Numbered from the stretch's first letter, positions 32,045 through 43,271 are shown. The stretch: 64,000 nucleotides of DNA from Ailurus styani (GCA_002007465.1 LNAC01000162.1:2209832-2273831); one strand, 5' to 3'. Numbers and translations: made by a program. The notes: generated by a model from the letters alone, not told the origin.

Positions 32045-33579
32045 TGACCTTGGTGTATGATCCTTTTAATTTATTATATTTGGTTTGGTAATATTTCTTT
32101 GTGATTTTTGTATGTAGATTCTTGAGGGACAGTGGTCTATAATTTTCTTGATTTTTTTTTTGTGGTGTCCTTTTCTGGTTTTGGTATCACCTGGTTTCAT
32201 AAAATCAGTTGGGAGACTTTGAAAAGGATATGTATTAAATCTTCTTTGAATGTTTGGTCGAATTCACCACTGAAGCCATTTGGTCCTGGATTGTGTTGTT
32301 GAGGGTTTTTGAAAAATGGTTCAATCCCTTTGCAAATAATTTGACCTTGGAAGGTTGCGTGATTCTAGAAATTTATCCATTTATTTTATGTTGTCTAATT
32401 TGTTGGCATGTAATGGTAGTCTCTTATGATTTTCTTTCTGTGGTGTTGTAACTTCTCTATTATTTTAGCCTTTTCTTAGTAATTCCAGCTAAAAATTTGT
32501 TTTTCTTGTCAGAGAAAGAGCTCTTAGTTTCATTTTTCCTTTTTTTTTTAAGATTTTATTTATGTATTTGACACAGAAAGAGAGAGATTACAAGTAGGCA
32601 GAGAGAGAGAGGAGGAAGCAGGCTCCCTGCCGAGCAGGGAGCCCGATGCAGGCCTCTATCCCAGGACGCTGAGATCATGACCTGAGCCAAAGGCAGAGGC
32701 TTTAACCCACTGAGCCACCCAGGCACCCTCATTTTTCCTTTTCTATTGTCATTAGTCTCGTTTCACTTGTTTCTGCTGTAATCTTTATTTTTTTTTCTAG
32801 TTCCTTTTGGTTTAAAGTTAAATTGTTCTTTGGAGATTTCTGTTATTTATTTCCTGAGGTAGGCCTGTATTGCTATAAAGTTACTTCTTGGTTGATATGT
32901 CATATTTCTGTTTTCATTTGTCTCTAGGTATATTTTTACTTCTTTGATTTTTTTCTATGACTCATTGGTTACATAGTACTATGTTGTTTAATCTCTACAT
33001 ATTTGTAGTTTTTCCAGTTTTCTCTTGTAATTCAATCTTCGTGAATTTATTAAGACTTTAAATGGTAGTCTAATGTGTAATCTATGTAACGTGCACTTGG
33101 GAAAATGTTTTTGCTGCTTCTTTGAATGGAATATTTATATATCTATTAATTCCACCTGGTCTATTGTGTTACTTAAGGCTGATGTACTCATTTTTCTTCT
33201 GATTTATCCATTGATGTAAGTGGAGTACTTAAGTTATTACTATTGTGGTATGGTTGTCAATTTTAAACTTTAGGACTATTAGCATGTCTTAATATATTTT
33301 GGTGCTATTATCAGTGCATGTATTTATAAATGTTACATCTTCTTGCTAGATTTACTCCTTTATCATATAATACCCCTTTTGGTCTTTTACTGTAGTCTTT
33401 ATTTTTAAATCTATTTGTCTGATATGAATATAACTACATGAGCTTTCTTTTTCTTTGTAATGAAATATCTTTTAGTCATTCACTTTCAGTGTGTGTGTCT
33501 TTAGTTTTAAGGTGAGTCTATTGTATATGGTATATTGATGTGTCTGACTGTTTTTAGTAATTGAGCCACTACATGTCTT
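32045..33579 (-). mobile_element. LINE-1, RT to endonuclease part (left half)
   Basis: Antisense ORF2 text: 'TGGTGTATGATCCTTTTAAT', 'GGTTTTGGTATCACCTGG', 'GAATTCACCACTGAAGCCAT', and near 33500 the endonuclease N-terminus ('GGTGAGTCTATTGTATATGG'). The end 'CACTACATGTCTT' is resumed at 34700. It holds a SINE (32541-32728). Confidence 0.85.
32541..32728 (-). mobile_element. CAN-SINE (SINEC), mustelid-type
   Basis: Poly-T, 'TTTATGTATTTGACACAG', 'AGGAAGCAGGCTCCCTGCC', 'AGGCTTTAACCCACTGAGCC', 'CCAGGCACCC'. TSD TCATTTTTCCT at 32530-32540 and 32729-32739. Confidence 0.96.
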
Positions 33580-34699
33580 GTGTTTTGTGGAAGTATAATC
33601 AGCATGCAATACTATACATTACTCAATGCTCAGAATGATAAAGGTAGTCACCCTCTGCCATCAGCAAAATTTTTACAGTATTATTGAAAATACTCCCTCT
33701 GCTGTACTTTTCATCTCCACAACTTACGTAAAAGTGGAAGTTTTTACCTGTTGATCACTTCTTTTTCACCCCTATACCCATAGCCCTACCATCTGGTAAT
33801 TACCAATTCTTAGAGTTTGCCTACTGTGGGTTTGGTTTCTGTGTTTTTGAGAGTCATCTCTCATGCCATTATGGGCTTGTTCGCATGTAGGGTTTGCTTC
33901 CTGTGTAGCTACTTAAGATTTATAGTTGCTGCAACTGCAGGCATGGTGATATACGGGACTATCTCACCCTCTCCCCAACACTGGAAGTGATACTGTTCCT
34001 GAACTTGGCTGCCTGCAGCGTGTGGTGTGGCAGGAGCTGTTTTGGAGGAATGCCTGTCAAGATGGTGAGTTTGATGGGTTACAAAGTGTTAGCAAGGTAG
34101 ATGGAGAGTATCAGCACTAGCTCCTGTAAATGTCCAGCTATTTCTTCTGATGGTCTCCATTTCTTTTCCCCTACCCAGCTCTTTTGTTCCTGGAGAAATA
34201 TCCTAAGGATCCCTGATGCTTTATCACATGTTCTAAGATTAGTTAGTAAGCTTTCTTCACATATATTCTAGACACAGTTCAAACTGCTGCATCTTGTGCT
34301 GTCTTGGCATTGTTATTTTAGTATGCTGGCTCTTTGAGAGTAGGGACTCCATTTCCTATCACTCTCTTGCACTCTTCAAGTTAAGCCCCACTGGTTTTCA
34401 AAGCCCAATGTTATAGGGACTCATCTGTCCAGTGTGGGTCCTCAGTGCCAGGGGTCCCTGGTGTGGAGTCTGGTCCTCTTACTTCTCCATGCTTGTGATA
34501 CCCTTCCAGTTTGTGTATTGGTGGTTGCCTCAAGTTTGGTTCCCAACTGTCTCTCTTCTGAAATTAGCTGTGGAAAGCCTGTTTTGCCTCAGATCATTCT
34601 GAGAATTAATTGGATAGAGGTAGCTGCTATCTCAGTGTGTCTACTGGACCATATCACATGAATTCAGGATCTTACTCTGCCATCTTCTTAGCTCTCTCT
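33580..34699 (-). mobile_element. L1 5' end joined to L1 3' end, no ORFs
   Basis: On the minus strand it begins at about 34699 with an L1 5' start ('GCTAAGAAGATGGCAGAGTA'), reads 5'UTR to about 33850, and passes directly into L1 3'UTR ending at about 33580 ('TGATTATACTTCCAC'). ORF1 and ORF2 (about 5 kb) are absent. It interrupts another L1 between 'CACTACATGTCTT' (33567-33579) and 'CACACTGTCTT' (34700-34710), which look like its TSD. Confidence 0.7.
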
Positions 34700-34896
34700 C
34701 ACACTGTCTTTTCATGGGACAATTTAGTCCATTTACATATAAAGTAATAATTATTGACGTACTTATTGCTGTTTTTGCAGTTCCTCTGTTCTTTTCTATT
34801 TCTCTCTTCTTTTGTGTGTTATCATAAGATTTTGCCTACTGATTACTATGAAGTTCACACATTTCATACTACTTTGTTATTATAAATCAATGCCAG

Positions 34897-35058
34897 TGAA
34901 GTTGAGTAGTGATGAATTTATCTCTCCTTCAAGTCTGAATGACATTATCAAGTACCGTATTCNGTGAAGTTCCTTTAACAGTCTTCTCCTAAGACTGTTG
35001 AGTAGTGATGAATTTATCTCTCCTTCAAGTCTGAATGACATTATCAAGTACCGTATTC
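34897..35058. repeat. Duplicated segment split by one N (34963)
   Basis: 34897-34962 recurs in 34964-35058. The right copy carries about 30 extra bases ('CCTTTAACAGTCTTCTCC...') after 'GTGAAGTT', so the copies differ by an indel. Probable alleles placed in tandem. Confidence 0.85.
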
Positions 35059-35181
35059 TCGGTTGGAAGTTTTTATGTCATTATTTTGAATATATCTTGC
35101 CATTCTCTTTTGCTTATGGCGCTTCTGCTTAAAATCAGTTGATGGCCTAAATATTACAATTTTTTTCCCTAGCTGCTTTTA

Positions 35182-35298
35182 TGAATCTCTCTTTAACTTT
35201 TGTCATTTTATAGTGTATCTTGGTGTAAATCCTTTTTGGNTGAATCTCTCGTTAACTTTTGTCATTTTATAGTGTATCTTGGTGTAAATCCTTTTTGG
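35182..35298. repeat. 58-bp tandem pair split by one N (35240)
   Basis: 35182-35239 and 35241-35298 match except one base ('CTCTCTTTAAC' against 'CTCTCGTTAAC'). Confidence 0.92.
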
Positions 35299-36112
35299 TT
35301 CATATTATTTGGAACATGCTGGACTGCTTTTATCTGGATAGTTGTTTCCTTCCCTAGGCTCAAGAAATTTTCATCGATTTTTGTTTCTAAAAGCTTTCTA
35401 GTCTTCCCTGATAAGCAAAACTTCAAGGAGTTCATTAGCATTAAAACATCCTTAAAAAAACATTAAAGGAAATTCTTTGGAAAGAAAAGGCTGTAATGAG
35501 GAGGGAAAAAATTTCATGGGTACATAAAAACCTAATAAAAGTGGTACATAATCACTTTTAAAACTAGTACAGAGGTTAAAGCATAAAGCAGTAAAATCAA
35601 TTATATCTATAAAAACCAAGGAATTCACAAAATGAAAGGATATAAAGTATGACATCGTATACGTAACTTATGGGGGGTGAATACAAATTTAGTGCTTTTG
35701 CAATAGGTTCAAACTTAAGCAACCATCAACTTAATATAGGCTGCTATGTGCAAAAGATGATCTATATGAGCCTAATGGTGATCACAAATCAAAATCCTTT
35801 AAGATATGCAAAAAATAAAGAAAAAGGAACCCAAGCTTATGACTAAAGAAAACCACAAGATAGGAACAGAGAGAACAAAATGGCAATAAGTATATACCTA
35901 TCAATAATTACTTTGATTGTAAATAGACTAAGTTCTCCAGTCAGAAGAAATGGGGTGGCAGAATAGATAAAATGCAAGACCCATCAATATGTTGCCTTCA
36001 AGAAACACATTTCAGATCTCAAGACACATGCAAATTGAACGTAAAGTAATGGAAAAACATTTATCGGACAAAAGGGACCGTAAAACTAAGACTGTAACAA
36101 GGGACAAAGAAG

Positions 36113-36497
36113 AGCATTACCTAATGATAAGGGATCAATCCAACAACAGGCTTAAGAATTGTAAGTATCTGTGCACCCAATATAACATCACCTAAACATA
36201 TAAAGCCAATATTAATAAACATAAAGGGAGAAACTGAAAGTAATATAATAGTGGGCACTTTAAAACCCCTTTACAGGGCGCCTGGGTGGCTCAGTGGGTT
36301 AAAGCCTCTGCTTTCGGCTCAGGTCATGATNAGCATTACCTAATGATAAGGGATCAATCCAACAACAGGCTTAAGAAGTGTAAGTATCTGTGCACCCAAT
36401 ATAACATCACCTAAACATATAAAGCCAATATTAATAAACATAAAGGGAGAAACTGAAAGTAATATAATAATAGTGGGCAAATTAAAACCCCTTTACA
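36113..36497. repeat. Duplicated L1 segment around a truncated SINE, N at 36331
   Basis: 36113-36275 recurs at 36332-36497. The left copy continues into a SINE at 36276. The right copy runs from 'CCCCTTTACA' into 'TCAATGC' without it. The copies differ at a few bases and by a 3-bp indel. Confidence 0.93.
36276..36330 (+). mobile_element. Partial SINEC, mustelid-type, cut by N
   Basis: 'GGGCGCCTGGGTGGCTCAG', 'TGGGTTAAAGCCTCTGC', 'GGCTCAGGTCATGAT', then N 36331. Body and tail are missing from the assembly. Confidence 0.95.
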
Positions 36498-36869
36498 TCA
36501 ATGCTTAGATCACCCAGACAGAAAATCAACAAGGCAACAGTGTCTTTGAATGACACATTGGACCAGATGGATCTAACAGATACTTATGCATCACATGCTA
36601 AAACAGAATACACATACTTTTCATGTATACATGGACATTCAAGAGATCACGTTAGGCCACAAAACAAGCCTTAATAAATTGAAAGACTGAAATAATACCA
36701 TGCACCATTTCCAACCAGTAATGTAGAAAAGTAGAAATCAAACCCAAAAAATCTAGAAAGAAAACACATAGATTGAAGCTAAATAACATATTACTAAGAA
36801 ATTAAAAAAATACTGGAGACAAGTGAAAACACACTGGTCCAAAATCTTTGGGATGCAGCGTCAGTGATT

Positions 36870-37047
36870 TTTTTTTAAAGATTTTATTTATTTATTTGAC
36901 AGAGAGAGAGATCACAAGTAGGCAGAGCGAGAAGGAAGCTGGCTCCCCGCTGAGCAGGCAGCCCAATATGGGGCTCAATCCCAGGACCTGTGATCATGAC
37001 CTGAGCCGAAGGCAGAGGCTTTAACCCACTGAGCCACCCAGGCGCCC
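36870..37047 (-). mobile_element. CAN-SINE (SINEC), mustelid-type
   Basis: 'AAAGATTTTATTTATTTATTTG', 'GGCTCCCCGCTGAGCAGG', 'AGGCTTTAACCCACTGAGCC', 'CCAGGCGCCC'. TSD CAGCGTCAGTGATT (36856-36869) against CAGTGTCAGCAATT (37048-37061). Confidence 0.96.
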
Positions 37048-37404
37048 CAGTGTCAGCAATTCTAAGAGGAAAGTAGATAGCAATACAGGGCTGCCTCAAG
37101 CGGCAAGAAAATTCTCAAAGAGCAAAGCCAAAAGCTGGAAGGAGGGAGGACTCAATCAGAAATGGAGGAAAAATAACACCACCAGACTATAAAGGATTGT
37201 AAAAGAATATTATGAAAAATCATATGCCAACAAACTGGACAATTTAGAAGAAATGAATAAATTCCTAGGAATATATAATCTTCCAAAAATGAAGTAGGAA
37301 GCAAGAAAATTGGAACAGATTATTCAGTTTCATTGCTGGTAATCAAAAAACTCTAAACAAAAAGTACAGGAACAGATATCTTCACGGTAACTTCTACCAT
37401 TTAA

Positions 37405-38368
37405 GATTTTGTTTAAATTTTATGTAATGTAGTATTAGTTTCGGGAGCAGAATTTAGTGATTTATCCCCTACCTATAACACAGTCATCACAACAAGTGCC
37501 CTCCTTGACATGCATTACCCGTTAAGCCCTAATCCAGGCACCTCCTCTTCAGCAACCCTCAGTTTGTTCTTTCTAGTTAAGAGTCTCCCTATGGTTTGCC
37601 TCCTTTTTCTTTTCTACTATATTCATATATAAACACCATATCTTTTTAATCCTTTCATCGGGCAATGGACATCTGGGATCTTTCCATAATTTGGCTATTG
37701 TTGATAATACTGCTATAGACATCGGCGTGTATGTGTCACTTCAAATCAGTATTTTTGTATCCTTTGGGTAAATACCTAGTAGTGCAATTGCTGGATCATA
37801 AGGTAGTTCTATTTTTAACTTTTTGAGGAACCTCCATACTCCTTTTCAGAGTGGCTACACCAGTTTGCTTTCCCACCAACAGGGTAAGAGGGTTCTCCTT
37901 TCTCCACATCCTTGCCAACTTCTGTTGCTCCCTGTGTTGTTAATTTCAGCCATTCTGACAGGTGTGAGGTGGTATCTCATAATAGTTTTGATTTGTATTT
38001 CCCTGATGATCAGTGATGACGAGCACCTTTTCATGTGTCTGTCAGTCATCTGTATGTCTTCTTTGGAAAAACGTCTATTCATGTCTTCTGTGCATTTCTT
38101 AAATGGATTATTTGTTTTGGGGGCATTTATAGATTTTGGCTACTAACCCTTATCAGATAGGTCATTTGCAAATATCTTTTCCCATTCTTTAAGTTGCTAT
38201 TTAAAGTTTTGTTGATGGTTTCCTTCACTGTGCATTTTGTTTTGATGAAGTCCCAATAGTTTCTTTTTTGCTTTTGTTTCCCTTGCTTCCAGAGATGTGT
38301 CTGGTAAGAAGTTCTATGGCTGAGATCAAAGAGGTGTGTTTTCCTCTAGGATGTTGGTGGCTTCTTGT
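37405..38368 (-). mobile_element. 5'-truncated LINE-1, nested in L1 (+)
   Basis: About 0.96 kb of L1 3' end: 3'UTR ('TAGTATTAGTTTCGGGAG') plus the ORF2 C-terminus. Flanked by CTACCATTTAAG and CTACCAATCATTTAAAG, a probable TSD, and both sides continue the same L1 (+). Sister copy at 61850-63197. Confidence 0.88.
37855..38082 (-). pseudogene. L1 ORF2p C-terminal fragment
   Basis: A 75-codon frame with '[20 protein letters not shown]', '[14 protein letters not shown]' and '[15 protein letters not shown]'. The family's CxxxC...HC cysteine pattern is partly lost: the first Cys is Ser, and the His before CWW is Pro. About 89 percent identical by eye to 62495-62722. Confidence 0.88.
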
Positions 38369-39426
38369 CTACCAATCATTTAAAGAATAGTTAATACCTA
38401 TTCTTCTCAAATTATTTCAAAAAACAGAAGAAGGAAACTTCAAATTCATTTTATGAGGCCTACATTATCCTGATTCAAGAATATGGAAAAACTCAGGCCA
38501 GTATTTATCTTTGATGATTTTGATGCAAAAATCCTCAACAAAATACTAGCAAACTGAATTCAATAGTACATTAAAAAATAATATACTACAATCAAGTGAG
38601 ATTTAACCCATGGTTGCAAGGTTGGCTCAATATTTGCACATTAATCAGAGGAAGGATAAAAATTATAAGATCATAGCAATAAAGGTAGAAATATCATTTG
38701 ACAAAATACAACATCCATTCATGATAAAAACCCTCAACAGGAGAAATAGGTTTAAAGGGAATATATGTCAACATAATAAAGTCCACACATGAAAAACTCA
38801 CAAGCATACACAGCACAGTCCACAACATACACTCAACTGTGAAAAATTGAGAGCTTCTCCCCTAAGATCAGAAACAGTTCAAGGAGGTCTACTTTCAAGA
38901 CTTTAATCAACATAGTATTTTCCAAAGAAGGCATACAGATTGCCAAGAGACACATGAAAAGTACTCAACATCACTAATCATCAGGCGAATGCAAATTAAA
39001 ACCATAAAGAGATATATTCTTATACCTATCAGAATAGCTTTTAACAAAGTCACATTTTGCCAAGTGTTGGCAATGATGTGAAGATAAAGGAACCCTCATG
39101 CACTACTGGTAGGAATTTAAGTTGGTGCAACCACTGTGTAAAACAGTACGGAGATTCCTCAAAAAAAATATCTCCGTGAGATAGATACCCTATGATTACA
39201 CTCGTATGTGGGACTAAAAACAACAACAACGATAAAACAGAGTCTTAAATACAGAGAACAAAACTGGTGGTTGCCAAATGGGAGGTGGGTGGGGGAATGT
39301 GTTAAGTAAAGGGGATTAAGGATATACTTCTCTTGATGAGCAGTAAGTAGTACACAGAATTTTTGAAACCTTGTATTCTACACCTGAATTTAATATAACA
39401 CTGTATGTTAATTATATTTTTTTAAA
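38369..39426 (+). mobile_element. LINE-1 (+), right part to 3' end
   Basis: Continues the L1 from 37404 in the reverse-transcriptase region ('GATGCAAAAATCCTCAAC', 'GTTGCAAGGTTGGCTCAATA'). It jumps at about 38915 to the ORF2 C-terminus ('GACACATGAAAAGTACTC') and ends with the 3'UTR ('CACCTGAATTTAATATAACAC'). An internal deletion is therefore likely near 38915. Confidence 0.85.
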
Positions 39427-39429
39427 TGC

Positions 39430-39866
39430 TGGGGTTTTTTGATGATAGGTTTTGGAGCAACTGAGAATGCACATAACCCTTCCAAGAAGGGAATCTCATT
39501 TTCGTACATCATTTTGGATCCCCTGAATATTAGCCCCATTGACTTCTGAAGCCAAACTTGTAGAGTCTTTTTTATCCAGTGCAGATGCTTGGGGCTGGGG
39601 TGCATGATGTAGGGCACCAGCCTCTCATTACTTCAGCAGAAGTGCCTCTTTGGCGAGCCCCTTCCCTATGGTGTGTCACTGCTTAGGGGATGAAGTTTCC
39701 AAGACCGGGTCTCTGCCTGTTCTACCTCTCTCCATGTGGTCCTTTTATTCTTTGTTGTGAAAAGCAGTTCATCTAGCTTTCAGATCTTTAGAGGAAAAGG
39801 AATTTTGGTGTGTCTTTGGATGGAGGTAAATTCAAGATGTTCCTATACCAGGATCTTGGGTCCCTC
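39430..39866 (-). mobile_element. L1 5'UTR fragment
   Basis: Antisense 5'UTR ending at about 39866 in 'AGGATCTTGGGTCCCTC', the complement of an L1 5' start. 'TGGTGTGTCTTTGGATGGAGG' and 'TCCATGTGGTCCTTTTATTC' fit L1 5'UTRs. No ORF1 follows. It abuts the poly-A end of the preceding L1. Confidence 0.6.
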
Positions 39867-41139
39867 TAAGTTAACTTATAAATCCAAAGCATATCTAGAA
39901 TATGCAATATGATATTTACATATGCAATATATATAATACATGCATATCCATTTCTAACAGACCTAGTTTCTAATAGTCAATTTCTATTAGATTTCCTGTG
40001 CATCTCTTTCTGTTCATCTGTTAAAAATTATCAAATAGAGAACCTGAATCTCTGGATCTTATTATTTTAGATTGTCTTAATCCAGTAAAAAATTACTTGA
40101 TTCAGAGTTAGGCTTTTCTTCCTATAAGAGCTTGTCTGTATCTTTTTCTATTTTTCTCTTACACTAATCCTTTTAGGGTTCCAAACCCAAAATGTATGGG
40201 GATTTTCCAGATTTCCTTCTTTACCTTTACTCCAAGGATGGAGCCTTTATTTAGGAGTCTTTTAATTTACATTTTCTCCGAGACTGGAGAATTTGTAGAG
40301 CCTTTTTGCTCTGTTATCCCCATGAGCTAGATGGAAATTCTGTTCAGTTTCTCAGTCTGTACTAAGGGTACTTTCAAAACTATCAGTTGGTAAGAGTAGA
40401 ATCAAAAACCCGGCTTCTCTCTTCAGACTTACATTCTCTCCTAGATTTTAGTCCCAAATTATTCAATGAATTGGTAGCTCTCATTTTCCTTCAAACATAT
40501 GAAAAATATAGTTCTAGTGATTTTTTTGTAGGAAGTTGGGTTCAAACTAATCTACCATTATATTTAAGTAGGTCATATGATTTTTATTGAAGTATTTCAG
40601 TCCCTTGAACACCTAGAGAGAAACTTTCACCAGAGACAAGCCTTTAGCTCATGCCTACTTACTTAGAAGACCAGTGGGAAATGGGAGTCCACTTTGTTTT
40701 GCCTCCTGACTCACCTAGTTGTCTGGAAAAATTAAGGGCCAGAGGAGATTTTTGGTGAAATCAAATATTGTAAAAATCTAAACATACTTTGAGAGAAACT
40801 TTGTCTTCTCTGTGGGCTGCCTCCCAAGTAGCCACACAGGTGGACAAAGAATTGTAAGCAAAAGTAATAAATTTAGATTATAGAACACAGATTTGTTGAA
40901 AGAATAGTTAACTGCCAGAGAACTGGTAAGTAAATAAATGTTTCTGTATTTTTACTGGGCTATGTTATAGGCAGTTGTCCTGGTAAAGACTTTTCTTCTC
41001 TTTCCTATTTTAAAGTATCACAAGAAGGAGGAGAAGAATGACAAAGGGCACTCAAAAAAACTGCCAGTAGCTGACTACCTAATGCAGAGAAAAAGGATCA
41101 CAGTGATTTCTAGAAGCAGAACTAAAATATCATTGGCTT
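39867..41139. other. Unassigned 1.27 kb between two L1 5' ends
   Basis: No repeat family recognised. Moderately complex, with small T-rich tracts. Flanked by the 5' end of an L1 fragment pointing left and of a full-length L1 pointing right. Confidence 0.45.
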
Positions 41140-41859
41140 AGAGTCTAAGATAGGAAAATCCTGAACTCACCTTCTCTCTTGGACACTCTGAATCTGTCTA
41201 TATAGAGAGAAATTCTTCCTGAAAGGCTGAGGGGTGACCAAACAGTTTTTGTACAACAAAGGGGGAGGGACCACATAGAGAATGACAGGAAAGATGGGAA
41301 CATGGGAACTCCATTCTCAGTAGGGAATAATCTCACTGAGGGGTTCATGTGCTGACCAAAACCAAAACAAAAACACAGCAGCTTAAAAGGAAATTAGACT
41401 AAATGGGAATAAAATCCATTTGTTAAACCTGGAGTGTCCACCAAGCATGGGGAAACTGCTGAAGCTGTCTCCAGGGATGGAGGTGCCAGTGAGTACTTTC
41501 ATTTATATTCCCTCTCCCCTGTGATAGAGCAGACTGTCAGTGTAGTTGGACTGCCACCTCATTGAGCCACAGGTTCCTAGCCCATAGCAGGTCCCACTGT
41601 CTCACCAAGGCAGGCTGGGCACAAAACACCTAGAGATACCACAGCTCATGCCTGCTTCAGCTCCAGCCCCAGTCATCCTCTCACAGTACCGCCTGTGTAT
41701 AGTGTCCTGCTTGATGTCCACTGCAGCTCCAGCCAGCAAAGCCTAAGCTTCTAGGCATATATTTCTGCACAGGGGAGATTCTTACACAAGATCACTCCCC
41801 TGCAAGACTGGGAGAAGTAGCTATTTTGCCTAACTCAAAGAAACAAACAGAAAAACAAA

Positions 41860-42640
41860 ATGAGAGGGCAGAAGAATATGCTTCAAATGAAAGGACAAAA
41901 TTTCACAAGACCACCTAAATATGGAAATAAGCAACCTACTTGATGAAGTGTTTGAAGTAATGTATATAAAGATGCTCACTGGACTTGAGAGAAGAGTGGA
42001 CGAACTCATAACATCAACAAGAGATAAAATACATTAGAGGGAACCAACAGCAGATTAGAGGACGCACAAGAATGGATCAGCAGTCTGGAGGAGATGGGTT
42101 CCTTCCATTACCAACAAAAAAGAACAGAAAATTGAGGATAGGTTAAGAGATCTCTAGGACAACATCAAGTGTATTAACCTTTGCATTATAAAGGTCCCAG
42201 AAGGAAAAAAGAGAAAGGGGCAGAAGATTTTTTGTTGTTGAAGAGATAATAGCTAAAAACTTTCCTAGTCTGTGATAAGAAACAGACATCTAGATTCAGG
42301 AAGCATAGAGAACACTAAACAAGATGAACCCAAATAGGTCCATGAAAAACACATAATAATGAAAATCACAAAAATTAGAGAATCTTAAAAAACGGCAAGA
42401 AAAAAATCAAACGGTTATGTATAAGGGAAACCCCATAAGGCTATCAGCTGTTTTTTTCAGCAGAAACTCTGAAAATATGTCACTCCTTTCTGGCTTGCAC
42501 AAAATGCTGAAAGGAAAAAAAAATTACAACCAAGAACACTGTACCTAGCAAAAAAATCACTTAAATGAAAGGATAGAAAGTTTCCCCACATAAAAGTTAA
42601 AGAAGTTCACCAACACTAAACTAGCCTTTTAAGACATTTT
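41860..42640 (+). pseudogene. L1 ORF1 pseudogene
   Basis: Starts at ATG 41860 ('MRGQKNML') and hits stops within about 35 codons. Later segments in other frames show ORF1 content, for example the DNA 'GAAGAGATAATAGC', 'CTTTCCTAGTCTGTGATAAG', and the ending 'ACATTTTAAAGGGGCTTCTTT'. It would have encoded the L1 RNA-binding protein. Not translatable. Confidence 0.8.
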
Positions 42641-43087
42641 AAAGGGGCTTCTTTAAGCAGAAAAGGCCCTGCCTAGAAATGAGAAAATCGTGACAGGAAA
42701 AAATTTCACTGGCAAAAGCAAATATAAAGTTAGTAGACCAATCACTTTGACAGTTAAAAGAAAAACATAGTAAAATCAATTTTATCTACAAATATTAGTC
42801 AAAGGATACATAAAATATAAAGATTTAAAATATATAAATAAAATATGGTTCTTTTAGAAAGTGTTTGCCCATAGGTGGCAAACTGCTGTATACTTAGTAT
42901 GTTATATATAAACCTTATGCTAACCACAAACCAAAACCTTAAATCCAAAAAAATATAGGGAGAGGAATCTAAGAATAGCATTAAAGAAAGCTACCAATCA
43001 TAAGGAGACACACCAACAAAAGAACTATAATACATCCATAAAACAATGAACAAAGGTAGTAAGTACATATCTAATAATTATTTTTGT

Positions 43088-43271
43088 AAAAGATTTATTT
43101 ATTTATTTGACAGAGAGAGAGACAAGTAGGCAGAGAGGCAGGCAGAGAGAGAGGAAGAAGCAGGCTCCCTGCCAAGCAGAGAGCCCGAGGCGGGGCTCAA
43201 TCCCAGGACCCTGAGATCATGACCTGAGCCAAAGGCAGAGGCTTTAACCCACTCAGCCACCCAGGTGCTCC
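43088..43271 (-). mobile_element. CAN-SINE (SINEC), mustelid-type
   Basis: 'AGATTTATTTATTTATTTGAC', 'AGAAGCAGGCTCCCTGCC', 'AGGCTTTAACCCACTCAGCC', 'CCAGGTGCTCC'. Inserted in the L1 inter-ORF linker. Confidence 0.95.

Larger units (their letters stand above)
34700..35400 (-). mobile_element. LINE-1, linker and ORF1 part (right half)
   Basis: Resumes the L1 broken at 33579: 'TGTCTTTTCATGGGACAATT', 'TAGTCCATTTACATATAAAG', then antisense ORF1-region text 'TAGTGTATCTTGGTGTAAATC' and 'CTTCCCTAGGCTCAAG'. Contains two single-N duplications. Confidence 0.75.
35402..37404 (+). mobile_element. LINE-1 (+), left part
   Basis: Sense L1 starting at the ORF1 3' end ('CTTCCCTGATAAGC'). Then come the inter-ORF linker and ORF2 endonuclease ('TTGCCTTCAAGAAACACATTTC', 'ATAGTGGGC'). 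The region before the reverse transcriptase reads to 37404, where a minus-strand L1 is inserted. It resumes at 38369. Broken by a partial SINE, an N and a SINE. Confidence 0.85.

Noticed and set aside
35402..39426. Twin-priming 5' inversion for the opposed L1s meeting at 35400
   Set aside because: The inverted part contains ORF2 and linker sequence that is also present in the direct part, with about 500 bp or more of overlap, so they are two elements.
39408..39617. Open frame as a gene exon
   Set aside because: It falls in antisense L1 5'UTR sequence and has no recognisable protein.
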